A DNA stretch of 34,302 nucleotides from Comamonadaceae bacterium (lineage in GTDB: Bacteria > Pseudomonadota > Gammaproteobacteria > Burkholderiales > Burkholderiaceae_C). The stretch is from the NCBI GenBank assembly GCA_947452785.1, contig CANGDZ010000038.1:1-34302 (forward strand), given 5' to 3'. Both the position numbers and the translations under genes were made by a program. This document shows, piece by piece, positions 22,059 through 31,558 of this stretch. The number at the start of each line of letters is the position of its first letter. Position 1 is the first letter of the stretch. Below the pieces are notes generated by a model, which searched no databases, was not told where the DNA came from, and was given only the letters and a program-made list of their open reading frames with translations.

Positions 22059-22532
22059 ATGTCTATCCTCAGCACCCTCTTCCCCTTCGGCTGGCAGCAC
22101 TATCTGCTGGGCGGCTTGTGTATTGGCACTGGCGTGGCGCTGCTTTACTTATTTAACGGCTGGATCGGCGGCATGAGCACGGTGTTTTCCAGCTCGTGGT
22201 CGTACCTTTTTAAAAACCCGTTTTTCCAGCAAGATCGGTTTCTAAACTCTCGCCAATGGCGGGTAATTTATGCCTTGGGCGTGGTGCTGGGTGCAGGGGC
22301 CTGGCGTTTTGCGTTGGCCGGTGGTGAGGCGCAACACACCAATGTGCCAGTCTGGCAGTTACTGTTGGGTGGTTTTTTAGTGGGCTACGGCGCACGCCTG
22401 GGCAATGGCTGTACTTCGGGTCACGGTATTTGCGGGTTGGGTGCTTTGCAACTGCCGTCGCTGGGCGCGGTGCTGACCTTCATGGCGACTGCATTTTTGA
22501 CCGCCAACCTAATGGCTAGGGGCCTTGCATGA
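22059..22532 (+). CDS. YeeE/YedE-family membrane protein, first half
   Basis: This 157-aa integral membrane protein is of the YeeE/YedE (DUF395, TsuA-like) family, linked to uptake of thiosulfate or other sulfur compounds. It begins with a hydrophobic GWQHYLLGGLCIGTGVALLYLFNG segment and contains the signature GYGARLGNGCTSGHGICGLG, in which the cysteines relay the sulfur species. Four to five membrane segments are likely. In many proteobacteria the transporter is split into two small genes of this type, as in the PmpA/PmpB pair of BigR operons, and here the next gene overlaps by ATGA. No rhodanese or regulator gene accompanies them. Confidence 0.9.
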   Translation: MSILSTLFPFGWQHYLLGGLCIGTGVALLYLFNGWIGGMSTVFSSSWSYLFKNPFFQQDRFLNSRQWRVIYALGVVLGAGAWRFALAGGEAQHTNVPVWQLLLGGFLVGYGARLGNGCTSGHGICGLGALQLPSLGAVLTFMATAFLTANLMARGLA

Positions 22533-22969
22533 ACACACAAAACTTGAACCCGCACACCCTCACTCGACCCAAAGCGCTGATGACCTTGCTTGCCGGTGCG
22601 CTGTTTGGCTTTGGCCTGTCACTCGCCACCATGGTCCAGCCCGAAGTGGTCATCGGCTTTTTGCTGTTCAAGGACTGGGGCCTGATGCTGGTCATGGGTG
22701 GTGCTGCGGGCCTGGCGATGTTGGCCTACAAAGGCTTTCCACGTTGGCTGGCCCGCCCGCTGCTGGGCGGCCAGTTCTTGACTCAGCCCGCCCGCTGGAA
22801 CCGTCAGACCGTGATTGGTTCGGCGATTTTTGGCATCGGCTGGGGCCTCTCGGGAGTCTGCCCCGGCCCGGCAATAGCCGCTTTGGGTACGGGCAACACC
22901 GACATCCTGTGGGCTTTGAGCGGGATCGTGCTGGGCGGTCTGGTTCATGGTCTGACGACGCAGGATTAA
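22529..22969 (+). CDS. YeeE/YedE-family membrane protein, second half
   Basis: This 146-aa membrane partner overlaps the preceding gene by four bases. It contains hydrophobic segments such as LMTLLAGALFGFGLSLATMV, and near the C-terminus the paired signature GIGWGLSGVCPGPAIAALGTG with one cysteine in the pore motif. The two proteins together would form one sulfur-compound channel. The alternative frame over the same stretch is not coding. Confidence 0.9.
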   Translation: MNTQNLNPHTLTRPKALMTLLAGALFGFGLSLATMVQPEVVIGFLLFKDWGLMLVMGGAAGLAMLAYKGFPRWLARPLLGGQFLTQPARWNRQTVIGSAIFGIGWGLSGVCPGPAIAALGTGNTDILWALSGIVLGGLVHGLTTQD

Positions 22970-23064
22970 GCCGCCTGGTAAGCCCTGAGGGACAAACCGC
23001 CCTCACAGGTTAGAATAGTGGGCTTGGCTCAAGGCCACTTCTCTTCATTTCAGATTCAAATCCT

Positions 23065-23619
23065 ATGAAAACCGCTCAAGAAATCCGCGTCGGCAACGTC
23101 ATCATGCACGGCAAAGACCCTATGGTCGTGCTGCGCACCGAATACCAACGTGGCGGCCGTGGCTCGTCAACCGTGCGCATGAAGCTGAAAAGCCTGATCG
23201 CCAACTTCGGTACCGAAGTGGTGTTTCGCGCTGACGACAAAATGGACCAAGTCATTCTGGACAAGAAAGACTGCACCTACACCTATTTTGCTGACCCGAT
23301 GTATGTCTGTATGGACGCCGACTTCAACCAGTACGAAGTCGAAGCCACCAACATGGGCGACGCCCTGAACTACCTCGAAGACGGCATGGAACTCGAAGTC
23401 GTGTTCTACAACGAAAAAGCCATCTCGGTCGAATTGCCTACCAGCGTGGTGCGCGAGATCACTTGGACCGAGCCAGCTGTCAAAGGCGACACCTCAGGCA
23501 AAGTCTTGAAGCCCGCCAAAATCGCCACCGGTCTGGAAGTGCCTGTGCCTTTGTTTGTGGCCCAAGGCGACAAGATCGAAATCGACACCCGCACCGGCGA
23601 ATACCGCAAGCGCGTCTGA
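23065..23619 (+). CDS. efp: Translation elongation factor P (arginine type)
   Basis: This 184-aa three-domain factor helps ribosomes form peptide bonds at consecutive prolines. The N-terminal KOW-like domain ends in a loop carrying Arg32 ([11 protein letters not shown]), the residue rhamnosylated by EarP, rather than the lysine of the EpmA/GenX type. The OB domains follow, with [11 protein letters not shown] and the C-terminal [24 protein letters not shown]. It agrees with the presence of earP upstream. It is followed by a good terminator at 23641-23662. The dTDP-rhamnose synthesis genes would be elsewhere. Confidence 0.97.
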   Translation: MKTAQEIRVGNVIMHGKDPMVVLRTEYQRGGRGSSTVRMKLKSLIANFGTEVVFRADDKMDQVILDKKDCTYTYFADPMYVCMDADFNQYEVEATNMGDALNYLEDGMELEVVFYNEKAISVELPTSVVREITWTEPAVKGDTSGKVLKPAKIATGLEVPVPLFVAQGDKIEIDTRTGEYRKRV

Positions 23620-23640
23620 TCGTTTCACGATCTTGACAAG

Positions 23641-23662
23641 AGGCTCCTGAGGGAGCCTTTTT
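23641..23662 (+). terminator. Intrinsic terminator of efp
   Basis: Stem AGGCTCC/GGAGCCT (23641-23647 with 23652-23658), loop TGAG, then five T. Confidence 0.88.
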
Positions 23663-23727
23663 GTTTGATACTCACCTGTCATGCAAGGCGCAGTTTCACG
23701 CCGGCCAATTTGATCCACAATCAAAGC

Positions 23728-24597
23728 ATGCAATCCACCCAAGACATCAAAGACTCCCCCCTGGCCGACGCCTGGGCCGAGCTCCAAGCACATGCAGCGG
23801 CCGGCGAGCCACTGGAGCCCAATGCCTATCGCCTGGCTTTCGCCGATCCTGAATTTTTGCTGCGACGCGAGGCTCGGGGCATCCGCTTTCAGTTGGAAAT
23901 GCTCAAGCCCGATCTAGACCAAACCGCAGCAGGTGTCGAGCACACCATCGTGGTGTTTGGCAGCGCCCGTTTCCCCTCTTTGGAAAGAGCCCAAGCCGAA
24001 ATGGCCCTGGCGCTAGCCAGCCAAGACCCGCAAGCTTTGAAAAAGGCCCAACAAGGCCTGCGCGGCGCGGGGTACTACGAGCAAGCCCGCGCCTTTGCTC
24101 GCCATGCCTCTGAAGCCTGCAAAGCCATGCCCCCGGCAGAGCGTTTGTACATATGCACTGGTGGCGGCCCCGGCATCATGGAGGCCGCCAACCGCGGCGC
24201 GCATGACGTGGGCGCGCCTTCCGTCGCGTTGAACATTGCCCTGCCCCATGAGCAGGTGGCCAACCCTTACGTCACGCCGCATCTGAGTTTCAAGTTCCAT
24301 TACTTTGCGCTGCGCAAAATGCATTTCATGATGCGCGCCAAAGCCTTGCTGGCTTTTCCCGGCGGCTTTGGTACGCTGGACGAATTGTTTGAAATCCTGA
24401 CCCTGGTGCAAACACGCAAAGCCAAACCGGTTCCTATCTTGCTGTTCGGCACCGAGTACTGGACGCGGCTGGTAAATTTCCAGGCCCTGGTGGACGAGGG
24501 CACGATACAGCAAGAGGATTTGGAACTGTTCCACTACGTGAACGATGCCGAGCAAGCCTGGGCGGTGATTCGGGACTTCTATCAACTCGGCGGCTGA
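23728..24597 (+). CDS. LOG-family protein (cytokinin riboside monophosphate phosphoribohydrolase-like)
   Basis: This 289-aa protein is of the Rossmann-like LOG/lysine-decarboxylase-like family. Members hydrolyse nucleoside 5'-monophosphates to free the base. Signatures are VVFGSARFPS (about residues 74-83), CTGGGPGIMEAANRGA, and LLAFPGGFGTLDELFEILTLVQT with the PGGxGTxxE catalytic motif. The first ~70 residues form an extra N-terminal helical region, common to the longer bacterial group (TIGR00730 type II). The start at 23728 (MQSTQDIKDS) is preferred over frames further upstream, which cross the efp terminator. It ends 46 bp before the convergent MFS gene. Confidence 0.9.
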   Translation: MQSTQDIKDSPLADAWAELQAHAAAGEPLEPNAYRLAFADPEFLLRREARGIRFQLEMLKPDLDQTAAGVEHTIVVFGSARFPSLERAQAEMALALASQDPQALKKAQQGLRGAGYYEQARAFARHASEACKAMPPAERLYICTGGGPGIMEAANRGAHDVGAPSVALNIALPHEQVANPYVTPHLSFKFHYFALRKMHFMMRAKALLAFPGGFGTLDELFEILTLVQTRKAKPVPILLFGTEYWTRLVNFQALVDEGTIQQEDLELFHYVNDAEQAWAVIRDFYQLGG

Positions 24598-24643
24598 TCA
24601 CAAGGGCACAGGTTGATGGCCTAAGGCGTTGCGGGCGATGAGC

Positions 24644-25819
24644 TCAGTGAGCGCCGGGCTTGGGGCGCAGGTACCAGGCCGTACGCGAACCAGCACCCAC
24701 CACCAAGCCCACGACCCAAAAAACAGGACCAATGCCTGCCAGGGCGCCTGCCGCGCCAAAAAGCATGGGCATCAACACGCTGGAGGCGTTCACCGACATC
24801 AGGCGCAGCCCCACCGCTTCTCCCTGTCGGTGCACCGGTGTGATTTGGTGCAAGGTGCTCATGATCATGGGCTGCACCACGCCCAGGGTGAAGCCCAGCA
24901 TAATCGAGCAGACCCCCATGCTCCAGGGCGATTGGGTGAAGGGATAAATCAGAAAAATCAAGGCCGTGACCGCCATGGCCAAAGTCAAGATGCGGTATTC
25001 CTCCAAGTGTCGGACCACCAAGGGCAAGGCCACCCGAACCAAGGCGGCAGCCACCGCAAACGCTCCCAAAATAAAACCGATCACCGAAGCGCTGAGACCC
25101 CGCTCATGACCCAAGATGGGCACGACAAAGGTATGCACATCCCAGCAAGACGAGAGCATCCAGTTGACCAGCAGCAGGCGTTGCATCAGCGGCTCGCGCA
25201 GCAGGTCAAACGCGCCATGCCGGCCGGCATCAGGGTGCGGTATTTCCAGCGGCAACTCCTGCACCTTGCGAATGCACAGCCATGTCGCCAACGGTAGCAA
25301 GCACATCAAGGCAAAGGCTGCGCGAAACCCGGTGGTGTCGGCCGCCACGCTGCCCGCATGGTCAATGAACAAGCCCGCGGCCATGGGGCCCATGAAGTTA
25401 GATATCGCCGGCCCGATCGACAACCAACTGAAGGCCTCTTTCAACTGTGCAGGATCGCGCACTGAGCGACCCACATGGCGTTGCAAGGCAATCACGGCCA
25501 AGCCCGTGGCCCCTCCGGTCATCAAAGCGCTTACGCACAACATCGGGAAACTCGGCCACAACGCGGCCAAGCCGGCGCCGACAAAGGCAATCGCAATGCT
25601 GATTCGCATCGGTTTTTTCAGACCATGGCGATCAGTGTAGCGCCCTGACGGAATCGCCATAAAGACCTGCGTCAAGGCGAATAACGCCAGCAACACGCCG
25701 ACCGACCAGGCGCTATGGCCATCGCGCAGCGCCAAGAGTGGCGTGGCCATGCGCATGCCGGTCATGCACGCGTGCAAAAATATTTGCCCCGTGATCAGGC
25801 GCAGCAGATTGGACTTCAT
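24644..25819 (-). CDS. MFS transporter
   Basis: This 391-aa inner-membrane protein has about twelve hydrophobic segments. The loop between segments 2 and 3 carries the MFS signature (IPSGRYTDRHGLKKPMR). The N-terminus LITGQIFLHACMTGMRMATPLLALRDGHSAW is typical of multidrug-type permeases. The substrate is unknown. Its ATG overlaps the rmuC stop by ATGA, so it is the last gene of the leftward run. Confidence 0.92.
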   Translation of the reverse strand: MKSNLLRLITGQIFLHACMTGMRMATPLLALRDGHSAWSVGVLLALFALTQVFMAIPSGRYTDRHGLKKPMRISIAIAFVGAGLAALWPSFPMLCVSALMTGGATGLAVIALQRHVGRSVRDPAQLKEAFSWLSIGPAISNFMGPMAAGLFIDHAGSVAADTTGFRAAFALMCLLPLATWLCIRKVQELPLEIPHPDAGRHGAFDLLREPLMQRLLLVNWMLSSCWDVHTFVVPILGHERGLSASVIGFILGAFAVAAALVRVALPLVVRHLEEYRILTLAMAVTALIFLIYPFTQSPWSMGVCSIMLGFTLGVVQPMIMSTLHQITPVHRQGEAVGLRLMSVNASSVLMPMLFGAAGALAGIGPVFWVVGLVVGAGSRTAWYLRPKPGAH

Positions 25820-27216
25820 CCCTCGCGTTCGGAAGCGTCCAGCGCCGCATCCACCGCAGAGGTGGACAGCAAGGCCCCGGCTTGGGCTTCAGGCAGAGCG
25901 TCCACGGTGCGCAGCGCACGGTGCATCACGTTGCTGCGGGTTTGCGCCCTGTCCAGCGTGTTGAGAACGGTTTGGGTTTGCTCTTTGACTTTGGCCAGCA
26001 CATCGCCAAACTTGCCAAACTCGGTTTTGACCGCGCCCAACACTTGCCAAACTTCGCTGGAACGTTTTTCGAGGGCCAAGGTACGAAACCCCATTTGCAA
26101 GGAGTTGAGCATGGCCATCAAGGTGGTGGGGCCTGAGAGGGTGATGCGGTAATCGCGTTGCAAGGCCTCCATCAAACCAGGGCGCCGCAAGACCTCGGCA
26201 TACAAACCCTCGGTAGGCAAAAACATGACCGCAAAGTCGGTGGTGTACGGCGGCTCCAAGTATTTTTCAGCAATGGATTTGGCCTCCAGCCGCACCCGCG
26301 CCTCCAAAGCTTTGCTGCACAAATCGGCCTGCACCGCATCGGCGCGGCTTTGCGCGTCGAGCAAACGCTCGTAGTCTTCGTTGGGAAACTTCGCATCGAT
26401 CGGCAACCACACGGGTTGTCCGTCGTCAGAGCGACCGGGCAAACGGATGGCGAAATCCACCCGATTCTTACTGCCCGGAACCGTGGGGTGTTGGGCCACG
26501 TATTGGTCGGGCGCGAGCACTTGCTCCAGCAAGGACGCCAATTGCGCCTCGCCAAACATGCCGCGGGTTTTGACGTTGGTCAGCAAGTGCTTGAGATCAC
26601 CCACACCCTGCGCCAGGGTGTTCATCTCACCCAAGCCTTTGTGCACTTGCTCCAAGCGGTCTGCCACTTGTTTGAAGCTCTCGCCCAAGCGCGCTTGCAA
26701 GGTGGCTTGCAATTTTTCATCCACCGTCTGGCGCATTTCGTCGAGCTTGCTGGTGTTGCTTTGCTGCAGTTGGGCCAGCTGGGTTTCCAGGGTGCCGCGC
26801 ATCTCAGTTAAGCGGCGCGCGTTGGACTCGGACAGCATCTGCACCTGATGGGTCAGCGTGTCAGACAGTGTTTTTTGGAGCAAGCCGAGTTGCTGGGCGA
26901 AGGCGTCCATTTGACTGTTTTGCGTGCGCGTGGCCTCGGCGCTTTGCTGCACCAGGGTTTGCTGAAACGTCGCCAAGGTTTGCATGATCTCTTGTCGTCC
27001 ACCACGCGCCGACTCTTGGATCTCGGTGCGCAGTTCACGCTCCAGCCGCTCGCTGCTGCTGGCAATGGCTTGCTGCAATTGCTGCGTTTGTTGCTGGGCT
27101 TGTTGAATTTGCTCCGCGCTGTGGTCACCCTTTTGGCGTGTGAGCCACAAAACAAACAGCAGCACCAAATTGAGGCCGCCCAAAACCAACAGCAACCCAA
27201 TCGTCCATTCGGCCAT
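25816..27216 (-). CDS. rmuC: DNA recombination protein RmuC
   Basis: This 466-aa protein has an N-terminal membrane anchor (IGLLLVLGGLNLVLLFVLWL), a long coiled coil to about residue 190 rich in Gln, Glu and Leu, and the RmuC nuclease-like core. Core motifs are TRGMFGEAQLASLLEQVL, SKNRVDFAIRLPGR, LPIDAKFPNEDYERLL, and TTDFAVMFLPTEGLYAEVL. RmuC limits recombination at inverted repeats and also acts in anti-phage or anti-inversion roles in some hosts. Its ATG shares one base with the preceding stop (TGATG). Confidence 0.94.
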   Translation of the reverse strand: MAEWTIGLLLVLGGLNLVLLFVLWLTRQKGDHSAEQIQQAQQQTQQLQQAIASSSERLERELRTEIQESARGGRQEIMQTLATFQQTLVQQSAEATRTQNSQMDAFAQQLGLLQKTLSDTLTHQVQMLSESNARRLTEMRGTLETQLAQLQQSNTSKLDEMRQTVDEKLQATLQARLGESFKQVADRLEQVHKGLGEMNTLAQGVGDLKHLLTNVKTRGMFGEAQLASLLEQVLAPDQYVAQHPTVPGSKNRVDFAIRLPGRSDDGQPVWLPIDAKFPNEDYERLLDAQSRADAVQADLCSKALEARVRLEAKSIAEKYLEPPYTTDFAVMFLPTEGLYAEVLRRPGLMEALQRDYRITLSGPTTLMAMLNSLQMGFRTLALEKRSSEVWQVLGAVKTEFGKFGDVLAKVKEQTQTVLNTLDRAQTRSNVMHRALRTVDALPEAQAGALLSTSAVDAALDASEREG

Positions 27217-28196
27217 CAGCGGCTGCCGGCTAAGGTGTTGAGCGGCGTCAGCGCTTTGCCTTGCGTGAGGTAGGCGATCAGGTTGTCCGCCGCCAACTGG
27301 GCCATGGCCTTGCGGGTCTTGAACGTGGCACTGGCGATGTGCGGGGTCAACACCACATTGGGCACGGTGAGCAAGGCAGGATTCAAAGCGGGCTCGCCTT
27401 CAAAAACATCCAGACCCGCCCCGGCAATGCGTCGATCCTTCAAGGCTTGAGCCAAGGCAGCGTCATCCACAATGCCGCCACGTGCAATATTCACCAGGGT
27501 CGCGGTCGGCTTCATCAGGGCCAGTTCGGCCGCGCCAATGGTGTGGTGTGACTCGGCGCTGTAGGGCACAACCAACATCACGTGATCTGCCGTTTGCAGC
27601 AGCTCATGTTTGGACACATAGCGGGCACCGCATTGCGCCTCCAACTCAGGGCTCAAATGCGAGCGGTTGTGGTAGATCACCTGCATGCCAAAGCCGTGCG
27701 CGGCGCGGCGCGCAATGCCTTGGCCAATGCGGCCCATGCCGATGATGCCCAGCGTGGAACCATGCACTTCGGCGCCCGCGAACATGTCATAGCGCCAGTT
27801 CTTCCACAAGCCGGCCCGCAAATAGTGCTCGCTTTCGGTGATGCGCCGGGCGGTGGCCATGAGCAAGGCAAAGCCAAAGTCGGCGGTGGTTTCGGTCAGC
27901 ACGTCAGGCGTGTTGGTAGCCTGCACCCCGGCGGCGGTCATGGCGTGTACATCAAAGTTGTTGTAGCCCACAGCCATATTGGCCACCACTTTCAAGTCAG
28001 GGCAAGCGGCCAGCAAAGCCGCATCAATGCGCTCGGTGCCAGTGGTGATGGCGCCCGCCTGACCTTGCAACTTGGCGGCCAATTCGGCAGGCGAAAACAG
28101 GGCATCGGCTTGGTTATCCACCACGACAAAATGTGGGCGCAGGCTGTCCAAGACTTCTTCAAAAACGGGGCGACCTACAAAAACGGAGGGCTTCAT
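27216..28196 (-). CDS. D-2-hydroxyacid dehydrogenase (glyoxylate/hydroxypyruvate reductase-like)
   Basis: This 326-aa cytoplasmic NAD(P)H-dependent enzyme reduces 2-oxoacids such as glyoxylate or hydroxypyruvate. The nucleotide fold shows LGIIGMGRIGQGIARRA. The catalytic trio is seen as Arg in NIARGGIVDDAAL, Glu in GLDVFEGEPALNP, and His in VVLTPHIASATFKTR. Length and motifs match the GyaR/GhrB group. It is 21 bp downstream of the antiporter gene and overlaps rmuC by one base. The exact substrate is not determined. Confidence 0.92.
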   Translation of the reverse strand: MKPSVFVGRPVFEEVLDSLRPHFVVVDNQADALFSPAELAAKLQGQAGAITTGTERIDAALLAACPDLKVVANMAVGYNNFDVHAMTAAGVQATNTPDVLTETTADFGFALLMATARRITESEHYLRAGLWKNWRYDMFAGAEVHGSTLGIIGMGRIGQGIARRAAHGFGMQVIYHNRSHLSPELEAQCGARYVSKHELLQTADHVMLVVPYSAESHHTIGAAELALMKPTATLVNIARGGIVDDAALAQALKDRRIAGAGLDVFEGEPALNPALLTVPNVVLTPHIASATFKTRKAMAQLAADNLIAYLTQGKALTPLNTLAGSR

Positions 28197-28217
28197 CGCA
28201 ATTCTCTTTCCAATTAA

Positions 28218-29549
28218 TCAGTCGACCATTTGCAGTTGGCGTGCCCACCAAGGGGTCAGGGCCGGCAGCAGGGTCAAGGTCCAAATCACCACCCAGGCGG
28301 TCAAAGACATGAGCTGTGTCATTTCAGGGAACTGTGCCACGGTGATCACGGCCAACACAACAGGGATCACCCCGGTTTCACGCACAGCGCACAGGAACAA
28401 CTTTTCTTTGAAACTCACCCCAGTGAGCGCCAACGACAGCATCACCGCCAGTGGCCTGGCCAGCAAAATAAACACCATCGAAATCGCCAAGCCCAAGCCC
28501 ATGGTGTTCGACAAATCCGACAATGAAACGAACGGCCCGACCATCATGAAAATCGTGGGCTTGGCCACACTCTCGATCTTGGACTCCATGTTGTGCAACA
28601 GGGTTTTGAACTCGGGCGAGCCGTGGTTGAAGTTACCCAACAGACCCACCACGAAGGCAGCCAAAAAACCATTGCCGTGCATGGCCTGTGCCAGAACAAA
28701 GGTCATCAAGGGAACGACCAAGACAACGGCAAAGTCATAACTGTGTTCGGCTTGCTCATTGGCAAAACGCTGCGCTTTGTAGCGCTCAAATACCGCGACG
28801 CCCAGCCAGCCGATCACCCCCGCCAGTGTGCCGAAGAAAAATTGCTGGCCCAGCATGAGCACATTGTCCGCACTCAGTAAACCCTCGGCCAGCTCCGTCA
28901 GACTGCCCAACTGGGCGCCTGACAGCACCAACGCCACCAAGGCTGAGGCAAAGATCGCCCCTACCGCGTCGTTCAACGCGCTTTCAGCCACCGCCAGGTC
29001 AGCGACGCGTTTGTATTCGGGCTTGAAAATCAACTGTTTCAAAGTCGGAATCAAAGCGGCAGGATCGGTAGACCCCAAAATGGCCGCCAGCAATGCCGCC
29101 GTTTTGCCGTCCAACCCCAAGGCCATCAAAAGTGGGAACATGACAATGAAGGTGAGCAAATACCCCAGCACCGCGATCATCAAGGTGGGGTAGGCAATTT
29201 TCAAAAAGTCTTTGCGCTCGATCTCGTCGCCGCCTGACTTCAAGATGATGGCGGCCAAGGCCGTGCACACCACCACCGACAAGGTCAACTCCACAGACAA
29301 AGGCGCCAAGGCATCGTGCAACACAATGCCGACTAGCAATTGCAGGGTGAAGCTGGGGAATACCGTACCCTCGGCCGCCTTGCTGCTGGCCCAGCCAAAC
29401 ACCAAAAATAAACTCAAGCACCACAACGAAGTAGCGATGGCCGACTCAGACCCACCTGCATGCGCCAAGTGCTGCAACAGCGCAGGAGAGAAGGCGTTGA
29501 CCAGTGCTGCCAGCCCCAGCAGGAATCCAATTTTCAAATAGTTCGTCAT
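28218..29549 (-). CDS. Cation:proton antiporter (CPA-type, NhaP/KefB-like)
   Basis: This 443-aa membrane protein has about twelve to thirteen hydrophobic segments. Conserved antiporter features are GSTDPAALIPTLKQ, then VAESALNDAVGAIFASALVAL with the ND pair that carries ions in the CPA1/CPA2 family. There is no C-terminal TrkA-N or USP domain. It should exchange Na+ or K+ for H+. Its ATG overlaps the pncB stop by TGATG. The substrate ion is not certain. Confidence 0.9.
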   Translation of the reverse strand: MTNYLKIGFLLGLAALVNAFSPALLQHLAHAGGSESAIATSLWCLSLFLVFGWASSKAAEGTVFPSFTLQLLVGIVLHDALAPLSVELTLSVVVCTALAAIILKSGGDEIERKDFLKIAYPTLMIAVLGYLLTFIVMFPLLMALGLDGKTAALLAAILGSTDPAALIPTLKQLIFKPEYKRVADLAVAESALNDAVGAIFASALVALVLSGAQLGSLTELAEGLLSADNVLMLGQQFFFGTLAGVIGWLGVAVFERYKAQRFANEQAEHSYDFAVVLVVPLMTFVLAQAMHGNGFLAAFVVGLLGNFNHGSPEFKTLLHNMESKIESVAKPTIFMMVGPFVSLSDLSNTMGLGLAISMVFILLARPLAVMLSLALTGVSFKEKLFLCAVRETGVIPVVLAVITVAQFPEMTQLMSLTAWVVIWTLTLLPALTPWWARQLQMVD

Positions 29550-30733
29550 CAGGCGGGCTGTTCGATCTCAAACACCTGGCGCAAATAGGCCAGGTACTTC
29601 TCGTCATCGCACATGCCCTTGCCAGGCGAGTCTGACAACTTGGCCACGGGCTGGCCATTGCAGCGGGTCATTTTGATGACGATTTGGAGCGGCTCGTAAC
29701 CCACATCGTTGGTCAGGTTGGTGCCAATGCCAAAGGCCAATTGGCAACGGCCGTTGAATTGACGGAACAATTCAATCGTGCGCGGCACGGTCAATCCGTC
29801 ACTGAAGATCAGCGTTTTGGTGCGAGGGTCGACGCGGTTACTGCTGTAGTGCGCAATCATGCGTTCGCCCCAGGCAAACGGGTCGCCACTGTCATGGCGC
29901 GCGCCATCAAACAACTTGCAAAAATACAAATCAAAGTCGCGCAGAAAGGCGTTAAAACCGTAGACGTCACTCAGCGCAATCCCCAAGTCACCACGGTACT
30001 CACGCGCCCAAGATTCAAACGCAAACACCTGGCTGTCGCGCAGACGCGGCCCCAGCGCTTGAGCCGCTTGCAGGTACTCGTGCGCCATGGTGCCCAACGG
30101 CGTCAGGCCGAGCAAGTAGGCGAAATACACATTGCTGGTGCCGGCCAATTGGCCAGTGGGGCCGGTGCCCAATCGGCCCGCCAAAACCCGCAAAATTTCT
30201 TCGTGCCAGGCGCGTGAAAAGCGACGGCGGGTGCCATAGTCGGCAATTTTGAGCGCCTCCAGGCCTTCAACCTGCAGCTGTGCAATTTTGGTGTCCAGGC
30301 GCTGGCGCCCACCCAGCAAATCAGGCACCTTTTGCGTGTTGCGAAAGTAGACCTCATTGACGATGGCCAGCACCGGAATTTCAAACAAGATGGTGTGCAG
30401 CCAAGGCCCTTGGATGATGATCTCCAACTCACCCGAGGGCTGCGGCGTGATTTGGACGCACTTTTCGTTGAGCTTGAAGATTCCCAAAAAATCCACAAAA
30501 TCGCTCTTGATAAAGCGCAGGGAGCGCAGGTACTGCAGCTCCGATTCTTTGAACCGCAGGCTGCACAACGATTTGATTTCGTCGCGAATTTCCTCGGCAT
30601 AGGGTGCCAAATTGACACTGGGGTTGCGGCACCTGAAACGGTATTCGACTTGCGCACCCGGAAATTGATGCAAGACCACCTGCATCATGGTGAACTTGTA
30701 GAGGTCGGTGTCCAGCAAACTGGTGATGATCAT
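29549..30733 (-). CDS. pncB: Nicotinate phosphoribosyltransferase
   Basis: This 394-aa enzyme of NAD salvage turns nicotinate and PRPP into nicotinate mononucleotide. Hallmarks are the start [20 protein letters not shown], the [10 protein letters not shown] segment, [16 protein letters not shown], and [17 protein letters not shown] followed by [12 protein letters not shown] for phosphoribosyl binding. Length is typical of bacterial PncB. It is followed directly by the antiporter with a one-base overlap. Confidence 0.95.
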   Translation of the reverse strand: MIITSLLDTDLYKFTMMQVVLHQFPGAQVEYRFRCRNPSVNLAPYAEEIRDEIKSLCSLRFKESELQYLRSLRFIKSDFVDFLGIFKLNEKCVQITPQPSGELEIIIQGPWLHTILFEIPVLAIVNEVYFRNTQKVPDLLGGRQRLDTKIAQLQVEGLEALKIADYGTRRRFSRAWHEEILRVLAGRLGTGPTGQLAGTSNVYFAYLLGLTPLGTMAHEYLQAAQALGPRLRDSQVFAFESWAREYRGDLGIALSDVYGFNAFLRDFDLYFCKLFDGARHDSGDPFAWGERMIAHYSSNRVDPRTKTLIFSDGLTVPRTIELFRQFNGRCQLAFGIGTNLTNDVGYEPLQIVIKMTRCNGQPVAKLSDSPGKGMCDDEKYLAYLRQVFEIEQPA

Positions 30734-30820
30734 GGGCTGTAGAGTGGGCAGTTTGATCGAGTGTAAGGCAAGACCCCGCCCCTGATCCCAAGGGTTTTCA
30801 GCCAGTGACGCAGGTGCGGA

Positions 30821-31558
30821 TCATTCCACCCAATGCGTGAAACTGGCGGCGTCCACCCGGGTGGTTTGAAAGGTGTTGACCAGCGCCGACTCATCGGCGT
30901 AGCCCAAGGACATGCCGCACACCAGCATGTCGTTCTGACCCGCGCCGATGTGCGGCAGAATGATTTTGGAAAAATTGTTCCAAGCCGCCTGCGGGCAGGT
31001 GTGCAAGCCGCGCGCCCTCGCCGCCAACATGATGCTTTGCAAAAACATGCCAAAGTCGAGCAAGCTGCCCCGGCCCATGACGCGGTCGATGGTGAACATC
31101 AAGCCCACCGGGGCGTCAAAAAACTTAAAGTTGCGTTGGTGCTGGGCGTGCATTTTGTCTTTGTCGCCCTTGCCTATGCCCAGAACGCCATACAACCCAA
31201 AACCACATTCGCGGCGGCGGTCAATGTAGGGGCTGACCCATTGGGTGGGGTAGTAATCGTAGGACTCGGCGTAATCGGAAGCCAGCGCCGGGTTGGCGGA
31301 CAGCGCGTCATGCGCCGCACACACTTGGCTCACCAGCGCATCACGGGACTGGCCTTGCAGCACATACACATTCCAGGGCTGGGTGTTGGTGCCACTGGGG
31401 GCGCGAGCGGCAACGTGCAAAAGGTCTTCGAGTACAGCGCGCTCCACGGCGCGAGGCAAGTAAGCCCGGGCGGAGAAACGGCTTTCGATCGCCGCATCCA
31501 CGCTGGCCGGATCGGTAATGCGGGTACTGACTTGGGGAGTTTTCAGAGCTGTATTCAT
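30821..31558 (-). CDS. Nitroreductase family protein
   Basis: This 245-aa FMN-dependent NAD(P)H oxidoreductase is of the NfsB/NfnB type. It has the N-terminal FMN-binding IESRFSARAYLPRAVERAVLEDLLHVAARAPSGTNTQPWNVYVL and the later GSLLDFGMFLQSIMLAARARGLHTCPQAAW. Substrates may be nitroaromatics or quinones. Its start overlaps the thioesterase stop by four bases. An 87-bp gap separates it from pncB. Confidence 0.92.
   Translation of the reverse strand: MNTALKTPQVSTRITDPASVDAAIESRFSARAYLPRAVERAVLEDLLHVAARAPSGTNTQPWNVYVLQGQSRDALVSQVCAAHDALSANPALASDYAESYDYYPTQWVSPYIDRRRECGFGLYGVLGIGKGDKDKMHAQHQRNFKFFDAPVGLMFTIDRVMGRGSLLDFGMFLQSIMLAARARGLHTCPQAAWNNFSKIILPHIGAGQNDMLVCGMSLGYADESALVNTFQTTRVDAASFTHWVE

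Noticed and set aside
24598-25640. Forward open frames over the MFS gene
   Set aside because: They mirror a clear twelve-segment transporter on the reverse strand.
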